From the NCBI RefSeq assembly GCF_000671395.1, contig NZ_AQQY01000001.1:1-64000 (forward strand): a DNA stretch of 64,000 nt. Reading direction: 5' to 3'. Shown here one piece after another: positions 7,839-17,699 of the stretch. This DNA is from Actibacterium atlanticum. GTDB lineage: Bacteria; Pseudomonadota; Alphaproteobacteria; Rhodobacterales; Rhodobacteraceae. The notes beneath the pieces were generated by a model, which made no database searches, was not told where the DNA came from, and saw only the letters and a list, made by a program, of their open reading frames with translations. The position numbers and the translations under genes were made by a program. Position 1 is the stretch's first letter, and every line of letters starts with the position of its first letter.

Positions 7839-9317
7839 ATGTCCGAAAAATCACTTGCACAGCTGGGGCTGACCGCCCGCGGCGGAGCAGAGGCCCGGAT
7901 CACCGGCCTGAGCGTCGACAGCCGTCTCGTCAAAGAAGGGCACCTGTTTGCCGCGCTGCCCGGCACACGGGTGCACGGCGGCAGCTTTATCCAATATGCG
8001 CTGCGCATGGGCGCCGGGGCGATCCTGACGGACGCCGAAGGCGCGCGCATCGCCAAAGATGAACTCGCCGCCTCCGATGCCGCCCTGATCATCGCGCAGG
8101 ATCCGCGCCAGACGCTCGCCTTCACCGCCGCGCTCTGGTTTGGCAAACAGCCCAAAAACGTGGTCGCCGTCACCGGCACCAACGGCAAAACCTCGGTCGC
8201 GACCTTCACCCGCCAGATCTGGGAAATCCTTGGCCACACCGCCGCCAACATCGGCACCACCGGCGTCGAGGGCGGCTATGACGCGCCGATGACCCACACC
8301 ACACCCGAGCCAATCACCCTGCACCGCCTGCTGGCCGATATGGCCACCGCCGGCGTCACCCACGCCGCGATGGAGGCGTCATCTCACGGGCTCGAACAAC
8401 GCCGCCTTGATGGCGTCAATCTGGCCGCCGGGGGCTTTACCAACTTCACCCAGGACCATCTGGATTACCACGCAACGTTTGATGAATATTTCGCCGCCAA
8501 AGCGGGCCTGTTCGCCCGCGTCCTGCCCGAAGAGGGCACCGCGGTGATCAACCTCGAAGACGACCGCGGCCCCGACATGACCACCATCGCCACCGCGCGG
8601 GGGCAAAAACTGCTGACCGTGGGGCGCTCAGACTGGGCCGATATTTGCCTTTTGACCCAACGCTTTGACGCCACCGGGCAGGATATCCGCTTTTCGCACA
8701 ACAGCATCATCCACCAATCGCGCCTCAACCTGATCGGCGGGTTTCAGGCCGAAAACGTGCTGCTCGCCGCCGGGCTGGCGATTGCGGCGGGCGACAGGCC
8801 CACGGCCGTTTTCCGCGCTTTGGAGCACCTGTCCACCGTGCGCGGCCGCATGCAACTGGCCGCCACCCGCGACAATGGCGCTGCCGTTTACGTCGACTAC
8901 GCCCACACGCCCGACGCGCTTGCCACCGCGCTCAAGGCCCTGCGCCCCCACGTCATGGGCCGCCTGATCGTGGTCTTCGGCGCAGGTGGTGACCGCGACC
9001 AAAGCAAACGCCCGCTGATGGGCCTCGCGGCGGCGGAAAACGCCGATGTGCTGTTTGTCACTGACGACAACCCCCGCTCCGAAGACCCCGCCACCATCCG
9101 CGCCGCGATCATGGAGGCCTGCCCCAACGCGAATGAGGTCGGCGACCGCGCCGAAGCCATCCTGCGTGGCGTCGACGCCCTTGGCCCCGGCGACGCCCTG
9201 CTGATCGCTGGCAAAGGTCACGAGATCGGCCAAACCGTCGGCGACGACGTGTTCCCGTTCGACGACACCGAACAAGCCTCCGTCGCGGTGGCGGCGCTGG
9301 ACGGCAAACTGGCGTAA
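7839..9317 (+). CDS. murE: UDP-MurNAc-Ala-Glu:meso-diaminopimelate ligase MurE
   Basis: A 492-residue cytoplasmic ATP-dependent ligase that adds meso-diaminopimelate to UDP-MurNAc-L-Ala-D-Glu. It has the VTGTNGKTS P-loop near residue 112, a HAAMEASSHGL stretch and DNPR near residue 409; DNPR marks diaminopimelate rather than lysine specificity. ATG 7839 is preferred over the TTG at 7821 because the family begins MxxKxLxxLGL. The next gene in relatives would be murF, which is missing here. A palindromic element starts 6 bp after the stop. Confidence 0.94.
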   Translation: MSEKSLAQLGLTARGGAEARITGLSVDSRLVKEGHLFAALPGTRVHGGSFIQYALRMGAGAILTDAEGARIAKDELAASDAALIIAQDPRQTLAFTAALWFGKQPKNVVAVTGTNGKTSVATFTRQIWEILGHTAANIGTTGVEGGYDAPMTHTTPEPITLHRLLADMATAGVTHAAMEASSHGLEQRRLDGVNLAAGGFTNFTQDHLDYHATFDEYFAAKAGLFARVLPEEGTAVINLEDDRGPDMTTIATARGQKLLTVGRSDWADICLLTQRFDATGQDIRFSHNSIIHQSRLNLIGGFQAENVLLAAGLAIAAGDRPTAVFRALEHLSTVRGRMQLAATRDNGAAVYVDYAHTPDALATALKALRPHVMGRLIVVFGAGGDRDQSKRPLMGLAAAENADVLFVTDDNPRSEDPATIRAAIMEACPNANEVGDRAEAILRGVDALGPGDALLIAGKGHEIGQTVGDDVFPFDDTEQASVAVAALDGKLA

Positions 9318-9322
9318 ACCTA

Positions 9323-9400
9323 ACGCCCGGGCGCCCGCCCGGGCAGCGCACGCCCCGCCCCCCGGGCGGGCGCTTCACGCCCACCCCGGGCCGCGCGCTG
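9323..9400. repeat. Two-hairpin intergenic palindromic element, copy 1
   Basis: A small hairpin (GCCCGGGCG-cc-CGCCCGGGC) is followed by a longer interrupted one bounded by CAGCGC and GCGCTG, with the shared core GCGCTTCACGCCCACCCC. A second copy lies after murG at 14135-14214. The stem of the first hairpin differs between copies on both arms in a compensating way, which points to conserved structure. It may act as a 3' terminator or mRNA stabiliser. Confidence 0.75.
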
Positions 9401-9468
9401 TCCTCCGCAACAAACCACTGGCACCTTCCTCCACCTTTGCTAAGCTCCGCCCCAACAAAGAGAGTGCC

Positions 9469-10191
9469 ATGAAATTTCTTCTTCGCCTGATTGTCGTTGC
9501 CCTGCTGTCCACCCCGGCCATGGCCGACCCGACCGCCAACGCAACCCAAGCCCTTCAAATGGCCGAGGCCGCCGAAGCAGAACAACGCTGGGAAGACGCC
9601 GCCCGACACTACGCCGATCTGGTACGTTTAGAGCCAAGTGTCGTGAACCTGATCAGGGCGCATCGCTTTAGTCGTAAATTGAACGACATTCCGACCGCGT
9701 CTATTTATAGCGCGCAGATGGTCGATCTCGCGCGCGCCGAAGGTGTGTCTTATACGTTGGCCTCAGCTCTCGGTGCCCACAGTTGGGATCTGGCCAACCT
9801 TGGGAACTACGATGCGGCCGAGCCACTCTATCGCGAGCTTGTGGAGGTAAACCGAAGCGTATTTGGGTCTCAAAGTCCGTATCTGGTCGTTTCTCTCGAC
9901 AACCTGGCGATCCTGTTGGGCGAGACAGGCAGAGAGGCCGAAGCCGAGACGTTGCTGCGCGAAGCTGTGATGGTCGCGCGACAAGCCTATGGTGCTGAAC
10001 ATCCGGACTATGCAAATCAGCTCAACGACCTCGCGAACCTGCTCATCAAAACCGGTCGTTTGGATGAGGCCGATCCGCTTTTGCGCGAGGCCGTTGAAGT
10101 CATGGAAACAGCCAAGGGGGTGGACGACATGCATGCGAAGATTTTGCGCAACTCCTACGAACGCTTCCTCGCCAACCGCCCGCCCCAGTAA
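9469..10191 (+). CDS. Secreted tetratricopeptide repeat protein in the murF-mraY position
   Basis: A 240-residue protein with a signal peptide (about residues 1-20, cleavage after PAMA) and several TPR_10/TPR_12-like repeats of about 42 residues: GNYDAAEPLYRELVEVNRSV, GREAEAETLLREAVMVARQA, GRLDEADPLLREAVEVMETA. These repeats bind proteins; the partner is unknown. Codon use is strongly GC-ending like murE for about the first 50 codons. From about 9625 it is more mixed, suggesting a separate origin for the body of the gene. It occupies the place where murF and mraY stand in related clusters and is flanked by inverted repeats on both sides. No role in murein synthesis can be claimed. Confidence 0.8.
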   Translation: MKFLLRLIVVALLSTPAMADPTANATQALQMAEAAEAEQRWEDAARHYADLVRLEPSVVNLIRAHRFSRKLNDIPTASIYSAQMVDLARAEGVSYTLASALGAHSWDLANLGNYDAAEPLYRELVEVNRSVFGSQSPYLVVSLDNLAILLGETGREAEAETLLREAVMVARQAYGAEHPDYANQLNDLANLLIKTGRLDEADPLLREAVEVMETAKGVDDMHAKILRNSYERFLANRPPQ

Positions 10192-10234
10192 CCCGATCTC
10201 AACCCAAATCGGCCTACCGCACGACTCGCAGTTT

Positions 10235-10282
10235 AAAGGTTTAAACCTTGGCCCCCTCGGCCCCTGCGTTCTTTAAACCTTT
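10235..10282. terminator. Inverted repeat between TPR gene and murD
   Basis: AAAGGTTTAAA (10235-10245) pairs perfectly with TTTAAACCTTT (10272-10282) over a 26-nt loop, and CTTG follows. It could end the TPR transcript or mark the edge of an inserted segment. Confidence 0.45.
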
Positions 10283-10352
10283 CTTGTAAACATGCCCCGC
10301 TTGCATTCCGATCCCGCCCCCGGCATCTTCGCCGCAACATGAAAGGGATGCC

Positions 10353-11756
10353 ATGATACCGGTGCGCGGATATGAAGGGGCCAAAGTGGCTGTTTTGGGC
10401 TTGGGCCGGTCGGGTCTGGCCACGGCGCGGGCCTTGGTTGAAGGCGGGGCCGAGGCACTGGTTTGGGACGACAATGAAGCCGCCCGCTCCCGTGCGGCGG
10501 ACGAAGGGTTCACCGTCGCCGACTTGACAAAAGCGCAGTCTTTTCAGGATGTTGCGGCGCTGATCGTCTCGCCCGGCATCCCGCATCTCTACCCCGCGCC
10601 CAACCGCGTTGTGCAGCTGGCGATGGACGCAGGCGTGCCTGTGGACAACGACATCGGCCTGTTTTTCCGCAGCTTTGCCACCGATGATTGGGATCGCTTC
10701 GACGTCACCCCCAAGGTGATCGCGGTAACGGGCTCGAATGGTAAATCCACAACCTCGGCCTTAATTCACCACATCTTGTGTCATGTAAATCGTGACGCAC
10801 AACTTGCAGGGAATATCGGCCGGGGCGTGCTGGACATCGACCCGCCCGTCGATGGCAGCGTGGTGGTGCTAGAGCTGTCCAGCTATCAGACCGAACTCGC
10901 CCGCTCGCTGACACCAGATATTGCGGTCTTCACCAACCTGACCCCCGACCACTTGGATCGTCACGGCGGTTTCGGTGGCTACTTTGCGGCCAAAAGACGT
11001 CTCTTTGCTGAAGGCGGTCCCGACCGCGCGGTGATCGGTGTGGACGAGGTCGAAGGCCAGTTTATGGCCAATCAGCTGGCGCAAGGCCCCACCGACGATC
11101 AGGTGATCCGCGTTTCTGGCAGCCGAAAGCTGGCCGGAAATGACTGGCATGTCTTTGCAAAGAAAGGGTTTTTGGCCGAATGGCGCAAGGGGCGGCAAGT
11201 CGCCAGCATCGACCTGCGCGCCATCCCCGGCCTGCCCGGTACGCATAATCACCAAAACGCCTGCGCCGCCTATGCCGCGCTGCGCCCGTTGGGGCTTGCC
11301 CCCAAGGTGATCGAAGCCGCGCTGCACACGTTCAAGGGGCTACCCCATCGCAGTCAAACCATCGCTGAACAAAACGGCGTGCGCTATGTGAATGACTCTA
11401 AGGCGACCAATGCCGACAGCGCGGCTAAGGCCTTGTCAGCCTTCAAGAATATCCGTTGGATTTGTGGCGGTCTTGAAAAGGAAGGCGGGCTTGGCCGGGT
11501 GCAGGCGCAGCTGCCAAACGTCGCCAAAGCCTATGTGATCGGGCGCGAAGCAGCCGCCTTTGCCCTGCATCTGGGCGACACCCCGCTTGAGGTTTGCGAC
11601 ACCATGGAACGCGCCGTCGCCAGCGCCGCAGCCGAAGCCCAGCCCGGGGATACGGTTTTGCTGGCCCCCGCCGCCGCCAGTTTTGACCAGTACGATAGCT
11701 TCGAAAAGCGCGGCGAGGATTTCATATCGCAGGTCCAGGCGGTGCTGAAAGCCTAG
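10353..11756 (+). CDS. murD: UDP-MurNAc-alanine:D-glutamate ligase MurD
   Basis: A 467-residue ATP-dependent ligase that adds D-glutamate to UDP-MurNAc-L-Ala in the cytoplasm. An N-terminal nucleotide-binding fold ([17 protein letters not shown]) is followed by the P-loop VTGSNGKST (near residue 127), [19 protein letters not shown] and a C-terminal domain. AAAGGGA 5 bases before ATG 10353 is a plausible ribosome site. About 160 bp separate it from the TPR gene, so it probably has its own promoter. Confidence 0.94.
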   Translation: MIPVRGYEGAKVAVLGLGRSGLATARALVEGGAEALVWDDNEAARSRAADEGFTVADLTKAQSFQDVAALIVSPGIPHLYPAPNRVVQLAMDAGVPVDNDIGLFFRSFATDDWDRFDVTPKVIAVTGSNGKSTTSALIHHILCHVNRDAQLAGNIGRGVLDIDPPVDGSVVVLELSSYQTELARSLTPDIAVFTNLTPDHLDRHGGFGGYFAAKRRLFAEGGPDRAVIGVDEVEGQFMANQLAQGPTDDQVIRVSGSRKLAGNDWHVFAKKGFLAEWRKGRQVASIDLRAIPGLPGTHNHQNACAAYAALRPLGLAPKVIEAALHTFKGLPHRSQTIAEQNGVRYVNDSKATNADSAAKALSAFKNIRWICGGLEKEGGLGRVQAQLPNVAKAYVIGREAAAFALHLGDTPLEVCDTMERAVASAAAEAQPGDTVLLAPAAASFDQYDSFEKRGEDFISQVQAVLKA

Positions 11757-11868
11757 GCAATTCCCCGCCGCGCAGCGCTGCATGTGCTGGCCACAAAGCC
11801 CAATCACCGCTATAGTGCCACTCAGACCCGGAAAACGGGCGTTTAAAGAGGCAGTCAGGCGGTATCTC

Positions 11869-13038
11869 ATGACGGAAATGGTCTATGGCACCGCGCCGAT
11901 GCGTTCGGGAGAGGCCGTTCTCCCGCGCTGGTGGCGCACGATCGACAAGTGGACCTTGTCTTGTATCCTCATGCTATTTGGGATCGGGCTGTTGTTGGGC
12001 CTGGCGGCCTCGCCGCCGCTGGCCGCGCGCAACGGGTTCGAAGCGTTTCACTACGTTGAAAAACAAGCAATTTTCGGGGGCATGTCGCTGATCACCTTGA
12101 TGGTGGTCTCGATGATGTCGCCTGATCAGGTGCGCCGGATTGGCGTGTTGGGCTTCTTTTGCGCCTTTGCCGCTTTGGCCTTGTTGCCGGTGCTGGGCAC
12201 GGATTTTGGCAAGGGCGCCACGCGCTGGTACAGCCTTGGTTTTGCCTCGGTGCAACCCTCTGAATTCCTGAAACCCGGTTTTATCGTACTGGCCGCCTGG
12301 TTGATGGCCGCCAGCCAAGAGGTCGCGGGCCCGCCGGGTAAAATGTTCTCGTTCGCGATTGCCATTGTGATCGTTGCCTTTCTGGCCATGCAACCCGATT
12401 TCGGGCAGGCAGCATTGATCCTGTTTGCCTGGGGGGTGATGTATTTCGTTGCCGGAGCCCCGTTGTTGTTGCTGATCGGTATGGCCGGTCTGACGGTGTT
12501 TGGCGGCGCGGTTGCCTATCATAACTCAGAACACTTCGCGCGCCGGATTGATGGCTTTTTGTCGCCCGATCTGGATCCGCGCACGCAGCTTGGCTATGCC
12601 ACCAATGCCATCCGCGAGGGCGGGTTTTGGGGTGTCGGTGTCGGAGAAGGCCAAGTAAAACAATCACTTCCCGATGCGCACACTGATTTCATCATCGCCG
12701 TCGCGGCCGAGGAATACGGTCTGATCCTGGTGCTGATCATCATCGCGCTTTACGCGCTGATCGTGTTGCGCTCGCTGTTTCGGTTGATGAAGGAACGTGA
12801 CCCCTTCATCCGGCTGGCGGGCACGGGGTTGGCATGCATTTTTGGGGTGCAGGCCATGATCAATATGGGTGTTGCTGTGCGGTTGTTACCCGCCAAGGGC
12901 ATGACCTTACCCTTTGTCAGCTATGGCGGCTCGTCGTTGATCGCGGGCGGGTTGCTTGTTGGCGCCCTGTTGGCGCTGACCCGCACTCGGCCGCAGGGCG
13001 AAATCGGAGACATCCTGCGCAGAAAGGGTCGCGCATGA
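11869..13038 (+). CDS. ftsW: Septal peptidoglycan glycosyltransferase FtsW
   Basis: A 389-residue polytopic SEDS protein with about ten membrane helices. It polymerises lipid II at the septum together with FtsI. Family signatures are [50 protein letters not shown] and PFVSYGGSS near the end. ATG 11869 is chosen because upstream codons do not resemble the family. The stop overlaps the murG start by 4 bp. Confidence 0.94.
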   Translation: MTEMVYGTAPMRSGEAVLPRWWRTIDKWTLSCILMLFGIGLLLGLAASPPLAARNGFEAFHYVEKQAIFGGMSLITLMVVSMMSPDQVRRIGVLGFFCAFAALALLPVLGTDFGKGATRWYSLGFASVQPSEFLKPGFIVLAAWLMAASQEVAGPPGKMFSFAIAIVIVAFLAMQPDFGQAALILFAWGVMYFVAGAPLLLLIGMAGLTVFGGAVAYHNSEHFARRIDGFLSPDLDPRTQLGYATNAIREGGFWGVGVGEGQVKQSLPDAHTDFIIAVAAEEYGLILVLIIIALYALIVLRSLFRLMKERDPFIRLAGTGLACIFGVQAMINMGVAVRLLPAKGMTLPFVSYGGSSLIAGGLLVGALLALTRTRPQGEIGDILRRKGRA

Positions 13039-14129
13039 CAACCAAGGCACCGTTGCTGGTGATCGCTGCGGGCGGCACTGGCGGGCATATGTTCCCGGCG
13101 CAGGCGTTGGCCGAAACCATGCTGCGACGGGGGTGGCGGGTAAAGCTGTCGACCGATGCGCGCGGCGCGCGCTACACCGGTGGTTTCCCGCATGTGGTTG
13201 AGATTGAACAGGTGTCCTCGGCGACATTCGCGCGCGGTGGAGTTCTGGCCAAAGCTTTGGTGCCGCTGAAAATTTTGGGCGGGGTGGTGTCGGCGGCGCT
13301 GGCGATGCGGCGCGACCGCCCGGCGGCGGTGGTAGGCTTTGGCGGTTATCCGTCGATCCCGGCTTTGGGCGCGGCGACCCTGCTGCGGCTGCCCCGGATG
13401 ATCCACGAGCAAAACGGCGTTTTGGGCAAGGTGAACAAGCTTTTCGCCAAACGCGTGCCACTGATCGCTTGCGGGACTTGGCCCACCGACTTGCCCGAAG
13501 GCGTGCAGGGCGAACATACCGGCAATCCGGTGCGCGGAGCGGTGCTGGAGCGTGCAGGCGCACCCTATATCGCGCCGGGCGACTATCCGATGAGCGTGCT
13601 GGTCATTGGCGGCAGTCAGGGCGCGCGCATCCTGTCGGATGTGGTGCCAGCCGCCATCGCGGCCTTGCCCGACAATCTGCGCCAGCATATCCGCGTCAGC
13701 CATCAGGCCCGCGATGAAGACGGCGCGCGCGTGACCGAATTCTACGCTGCTCACGGCATCAGCGCCGATGTGCAGCCTTTCTTTACTGACATCCCGTCAA
13801 GGATGAGCGAGGCGCAGCTGGTGATTTCGCGTTCGGGGGCTTCTTCGGTTGCTGATATCAGTGTGATCGGGCGCCCGTCGATCCTGATCCCCTTTGCCGC
13901 AGCGGCGGGTGATCACCAAACCGCCAATGCGCGCGGGCTGGTCGATGCGCAAGCGGCCGTGCTGATCCCGGAATCGCGCCTTGATCCTCAGGCGCTTTCG
14001 CAGCAAATAGGCGCGATCCTGTCCAACCCGCAGGCCGCCACGCAAATGTCGCTGGGCGCCCTGCAGTATGGCCAGCCCGAGGCCGCCACCCGGCTGGCCG
14101 ATCTGGTCGAAGGTTTGGCGCAGGTTTAG
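13035..14129 (+). CDS. murG: Lipid II synthase MurG (GT28 GlcNAc transferase)
   Basis: A 364-residue membrane-associated glycosyltransferase that moves GlcNAc from UDP-GlcNAc onto lipid I. It shows the [10 protein letters not shown] loop near the N-terminus, [36 protein letters not shown] and [15 protein letters not shown] 13035 overlaps the ftsW stop, and this start puts GGTGGH at the usual distance. MraY, which makes its substrate, is not in the cluster. Confidence 0.95.
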   Translation: MTTKAPLLVIAAGGTGGHMFPAQALAETMLRRGWRVKLSTDARGARYTGGFPHVVEIEQVSSATFARGGVLAKALVPLKILGGVVSAALAMRRDRPAAVVGFGGYPSIPALGAATLLRLPRMIHEQNGVLGKVNKLFAKRVPLIACGTWPTDLPEGVQGEHTGNPVRGAVLERAGAPYIAPGDYPMSVLVIGGSQGARILSDVVPAAIAALPDNLRQHIRVSHQARDEDGARVTEFYAAHGISADVQPFFTDIPSRMSEAQLVISRSGASSVADISVIGRPSILIPFAAAAGDHQTANARGLVDAQAAVLIPESRLDPQALSQQIGAILSNPQAATQMSLGALQYGQPEAATRLADLVEGLAQV

Positions 14130-14134
14130 AACAC

Positions 14135-14214
14135 AACGCCCGGCGGCACGCCGGGCAGCGCCCGACCCGCCCCATGGGCGAGCGCTTTACGCCCACCCCG
14201 GGTCGGGCGCTGCC
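14135..14214. repeat. Two-hairpin intergenic palindromic element, copy 2
   Basis: The first hairpin is GCCCGGCG-gca-CGCCGGGC. The second has perfect 11-bp arms, GCGCCCGACCC and GGGTCGGGCGC, with GCGCTTTACGCCCACCCC inside. As with copy 1, it begins 6 bp after a mur gene stop codon. Copy 2 is the better preserved. Confidence 0.78.
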
Positions 14215-14244
14215 CTTTGAGGCAAGACAGAAGGACGAGACGAG

Positions 14245-15645
14245 ATGAACGCAGCCGCCACCAAGCTTCCCACCGATGTGGGCCCGATCCATTTCACCGG
14301 TATTGGCGGCATTGGCATGTCGGGCATCGCCGAGGTTCTGCTGAACCTTGGGTATACCGTTCAGGGGTCAGACCTGAAGGCTAGTAAAATCACCGACCGG
14401 CTGAAAAAACTGGGTGCGACGATCTTTCTGGGTCAACGGGCCGAGCATCTGGCAGATGCCGCCGTTGTGGTGATCTCTTCCGCGATCAAGCCCGGCAACC
14501 CCGAGCTGGACGAAGCCCGCCGCCGCGGTCTGCCCGTCGTGCGCCGCGCCGAGATGCTGGCCGAGCTGATGCGCCTGCGCTCCAACATTGCTGTCGCAGG
14601 AACGCATGGCAAAACCACCACCACCACAATGGTGGCCGAGCTGCTGGTCGCCGGTGGCATTGACCCGACCGTGATCAATGGCGGCATTATCCACGCCTAT
14701 GGCTCGAACGCGCGGATGGGTGCGGGCGACTGGATGGTGGTTGAGGCCGACGAAAGCGACGGCACCTTTAACCGTCTGCCTGCCACCATTGCCATCGTCA
14801 CCAACATCGACCCCGAGCACATGGAACATTGGGGCGATTTCGACCGCCTGCGCGATGGTTTCCACGAGTTTGTTTCGAACATTCCGTTCTACGGTCTGGC
14901 GGTGTGTTGCACCGACCACCCCGAAGTGCAGGCGCTGGTGGGCCGCATCACCGACCGCCGCGTCGTGACCTTTGGCTTTAACGCGCAGGCCGATGTGCGC
15001 GCGGTGAACCTGACCTACAAGGCGGGCGTCGCCCATTTCGACATTGCGCTTCAGGCCGAGGATGTCGTGATCGAAGGTTGCACCCTGCCGATGCCGGGGG
15101 ATCACAACGTGTCCAACGCTTTGGCCGCCGTCGCCGTGTCGCGCCATCTGGGCATGAAGGCCGATGAAATCCGCACCGCGCTGGCCGAATTCCGAGGTGT
15201 GAACCGCCGCTTCACCAAGGTGGGCGAAGCAAACGGCGTCACCATCATCGACGATTACGGCCACCACCCGGTCGAAATCGCCGCCGTGCTGAAAGCCGCG
15301 CGCCAAGCCTGCGAAGGCCGGGTGATCGCCGTGCACCAGCCGCACCGCTATACCCGCTTGGCCAGCCTGTTCGAAGACTTCTGCACCTGTTTCAACGAGG
15401 CCGACGTGGTGGGCATCGCCGAGGTATTCGCCGCCGGCGAAGACCCGATAGAGGGCGCCACCCGCGATGACCTGCTGGCTGGCCTGACAGCCCACGGCCA
15501 CCGCCACGCGCTGGCGGTGAATTCCGAAGACGAGCTGGAGGCTCTGGTGCGCGCCGAAACCCAACCGGGCGACATGGTCGTCTGTCTGGGCGCGGGTACA
15601 ATTTCCGCCTGGGCCAACGGCCTGCCCGCGCGTTTAAACAGCTAA
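14245..15645 (+). CDS. murC: UDP-MurNAc:L-alanine ligase MurC
   Basis: A 466-residue ATP-dependent ligase that adds L-alanine, the first residue of the murein stem peptide, in the cytoplasm. It contains the [14 protein letters not shown] dinucleotide-like loop, [11 protein letters not shown] (P-loop near residue 119), [19 protein letters not shown] and [22 protein letters not shown] before the ATG supplies the ribosome site. It follows murG after the palindromic element. Confidence 0.95.
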   Translation: MNAAATKLPTDVGPIHFTGIGGIGMSGIAEVLLNLGYTVQGSDLKASKITDRLKKLGATIFLGQRAEHLADAAVVVISSAIKPGNPELDEARRRGLPVVRRAEMLAELMRLRSNIAVAGTHGKTTTTTMVAELLVAGGIDPTVINGGIIHAYGSNARMGAGDWMVVEADESDGTFNRLPATIAIVTNIDPEHMEHWGDFDRLRDGFHEFVSNIPFYGLAVCCTDHPEVQALVGRITDRRVVTFGFNAQADVRAVNLTYKAGVAHFDIALQAEDVVIEGCTLPMPGDHNVSNALAAVAVSRHLGMKADEIRTALAEFRGVNRRFTKVGEANGVTIIDDYGHHPVEIAAVLKAARQACEGRVIAVHQPHRYTRLASLFEDFCTCFNEADVVGIAEVFAAGEDPIEGATRDDLLAGLTAHGHRHALAVNSEDELEALVRAETQPGDMVVCLGAGTISAWANGLPARLNS

Positions 15646-15722
15646 CGCGACGTCGCCCCCCTTGCCCCCGGTCGCGCAAAGGCGTTCAATTGCCCTGCGC
15701 GCGCTCATTGATGGGGCACAAC

Positions 15723-16910
15723 ATGTCTGAACATCTGAAACGTCGGATCGGGTTTGGATTGCTCACCGCCTATGGCGTGGGTGTCATGGTCGGGGCTGGC
15801 ATTTATGTGCTGGTCGGTGCCGTGGTGGCACAGGCTGGGGTCTATGCGCCTTTGGCGTTTGTGATTGCCGGGTTGATCGCTGCGCCCTCGGCCTTGTCTT
15901 ATGCCGAGCTGTCCACCCGCATCCCTGAGGCCGCAGGCGAAGCGGCGTATATTGCCAAGGGGCTGAACTCGCATCTGTTATCGGTGATCGTTGGCTTGGG
16001 GATTGTCTTTGCGGGGACAGTGTCGGCGGCGGCGGTGCTCAGGGGGGGCGGGGGCTATCTGATCTCGGTCGTGGATTTGCCGTTTGACTGGGTCGTTGTT
16101 GGGATCGGCGTGGCTTTGGTTGGCGTGGCGATTTTGGGCGCGCTGGAGAGCTTGGCCGTGGCCGCCGTGTTCACGGTAATTGAACTGGCCGGATTGGCCG
16201 CGGTGATCTGGGCCGGGGGCACGGCCGCGCCTGTCGCGGCGTTCAGCGCGCCACCGCAGATCGTTTGGACCGGGGTCGGGGCAGGGGCCGTCTTGGCCTT
16301 TTTCGCCTTCATCGGGTTTGAAGACATCGTCAACATGGCCGAAGAGGTCGAACGCCCCGCGCGCAACCTGCCGCGAGCGATCCTGTGGTCTTTGGCGATT
16401 ACCTCGGTCATCTATGGTTTGGTCAGCTTTGCCGCTGTGCGCGCCGTGCCGCAGGATATTCTGGCGGTCAGCGAACAACCGTTGGCCTTGGTGTGGGAAT
16501 ACGCCACCGGTCAAAGCGCGGCCTTTCTGGCGCTGATCGCGGTGGCGGCGGCGCTGAACGGGGTGTTGGCGCAGATCGTGATGGCGGCGCGGGTTTTGTA
16601 TGGCTTGGGCAAACGCGAGGCAGCCTTTGGGATATTCCATCATGCCCATCCGCGTTTTGGCACTCCGGCACGGGCGACCGCTTTGGTCGGCGTTTTGGTG
16701 ATCGGTGCGGCAATGGCCCTGCCGGTGGCCACCTTGGCCGGTTTTACCTCAACGGTGCTGTTGGGCGTCTTTGTTCTGGTGAACCTGTCGCTGATCGCTT
16801 TGAAGCGCCGTGAACCAGAGGCGCCGTTCAAAGTGCCGATGATCGTGCCGGTGGTCGGGTTGGTCGCGGCGATCGCCGCGCTGGGCGTCAGTTTCGGGGC
16901 AGGCCATTGA
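15723..16910 (+). CDS. APC-family amino acid permease
   Basis: A 395-residue inner-membrane transporter with about eleven or twelve helices. The N-terminal GVGVMVGAGIYVLVGAV is the unwound-helix signature of the APC superfamily, and FFAFIGFEDIVNMAEEVERPARNLPRAI is typical of amino acid permeases. The substrate cannot be read from sequence. ATG 15723 follows a weak GGGG site. It sits between murC and murB but has no evident link to murein synthesis. Its stop overlaps the next gene (TTG in ATTGA). Confidence 0.85.
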   Translation: MSEHLKRRIGFGLLTAYGVGVMVGAGIYVLVGAVVAQAGVYAPLAFVIAGLIAAPSALSYAELSTRIPEAAGEAAYIAKGLNSHLLSVIVGLGIVFAGTVSAAAVLRGGGGYLISVVDLPFDWVVVGIGVALVGVAILGALESLAVAAVFTVIELAGLAAVIWAGGTAAPVAAFSAPPQIVWTGVGAGAVLAFFAFIGFEDIVNMAEEVERPARNLPRAILWSLAITSVIYGLVSFAAVRAVPQDILAVSEQPLALVWEYATGQSAAFLALIAVAAALNGVLAQIVMAARVLYGLGKREAAFGIFHHAHPRFGTPARATALVGVLVIGAAMALPVATLAGFTSTVLLGVFVLVNLSLIALKRREPEAPFKVPMIVPVVGLVAAIAALGVSFGAGH

Positions 16911-17146
16911 CCGCATCCCTGATCCTGGCCGCGCTTTGGGTGCTGGCGGCGACGGGCGTGGCGTTTTTGCCGATGCGCTATCAGTACATCCCAGGTTTGG
17001 CCTTGCTGATCGCGGCCGTGCCGCTGTTGGTTTTCCTGGCCAACCAACATAGTGTCTGGATTGTTCTGGCGGTGCTGGCGGCGATCCTTTCAATGTTCCG
17101 GCGTCCGCTGAAAGCGTTGCTAAGGCATTGGAAGGTGCTCAAATGA
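16907..17146 (+). CDS. DUF2484 family small membrane protein, copy 1
   Basis: A 79-residue protein with three hydrophobic segments (about 4-20, 28-43, 47-62) and a basic C-terminus. It starts with TTG overlapping the permease stop. The neighbour at 17143 is a diverged paralogue (SLILxxxWVLxA..., W.V/GLIxLAV). DUF2484 proteins are recurrent neighbours of murB in Rhodobacterales, and their function is unknown. Confidence 0.75.
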   Translation: MTASLILAALWVLAATGVAFLPMRYQYIPGLALLIAAVPLLVFLANQHSVWIVLAVLAAILSMFRRPLKALLRHWKVLK

Positions 17147-17403
17147 CATTATCCCTGATCTTGCTGTGCTGCTGGGTGCTGCTGGCTGCCCTGTCGATGG
17201 TGGTGATGCCCGGGCGCAAGTCGTGGTACGCGGCTTACGGGCTGATCGCCTTGGGCGCTCCCTTGGTCGTTTTTGTTACGGTGCAGAACGGCGTGTTCTG
17301 GGGTTTGATCGCGCTGGCCGTGATGGGGGTGATCCTGCGCTGGCCGGTGATCTATCTGACCCGCTGGTGCAAACGCCAATTGCGCGGTAAAGAGCAGCCC
17401 TGA
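17143..17403 (+). CDS. DUF2484 family small membrane protein, copy 2
   Basis: An 86-residue hydrophobic protein with three likely helices and the basic tail RWCKRQLRGKEQP. ATG 17143 overlaps the stop of copy 1 by 4 bp. It resembles copy 1 along its length: MTLSLILLCCWVLLAALSMV against MTASLILAALWVLAATGVAF. It is probably a tandem duplicate. Function is unknown. Confidence 0.78.
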   Translation: MTLSLILLCCWVLLAALSMVVMPGRKSWYAAYGLIALGAPLVVFVTVQNGVFWGLIALAVMGVILRWPVIYLTRWCKRQLRGKEQP

Positions 17404-17411
17404 GGGACGAC

Positions 17412-17699
17412 ATGCAAAGTTTTACCGAAGTCTTGGTCTATGCCACATGGGCCGCGTCGCCCGTTGTGGCCTATCAGGCGCTGATGCACGGGCTGCGGCG
17501 GGCGCCGGGGCCGTTTGCGGTGATCTTTGCGATGTATTCCGCTGCGGTGGCGCTGACATTCCTGTCGGTTCGGGCCGAGCTGGCGCGTAATGGTTTTGGC
17601 GCGGTCAGCCCGGTTGCGGTGGTGCTTCCCTGGGGGGCGACGGCGGTGTTGTCAGCGCTTTTTTACGGATTGGGGCTGAAGGGGGCCGAGAAAGAATGA
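17412..17699 (+). CDS. Small membrane protein of unknown function
   Basis: A 95-residue protein with three hydrophobic stretches (about 7-24, 36-53, 66-86), preceded by a GAGGGACG ribosome site. It overlaps the murB start by 4 bp, so it is translated with murB. I do not recognise a family. Confidence 0.65.
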   Translation: MQSFTEVLVYATWAASPVVAYQALMHGLRRAPGPFAVIFAMYSAAVALTFLSVRAELARNGFGAVSPVAVVLPWGATAVLSALFYGLGLKGAEKE

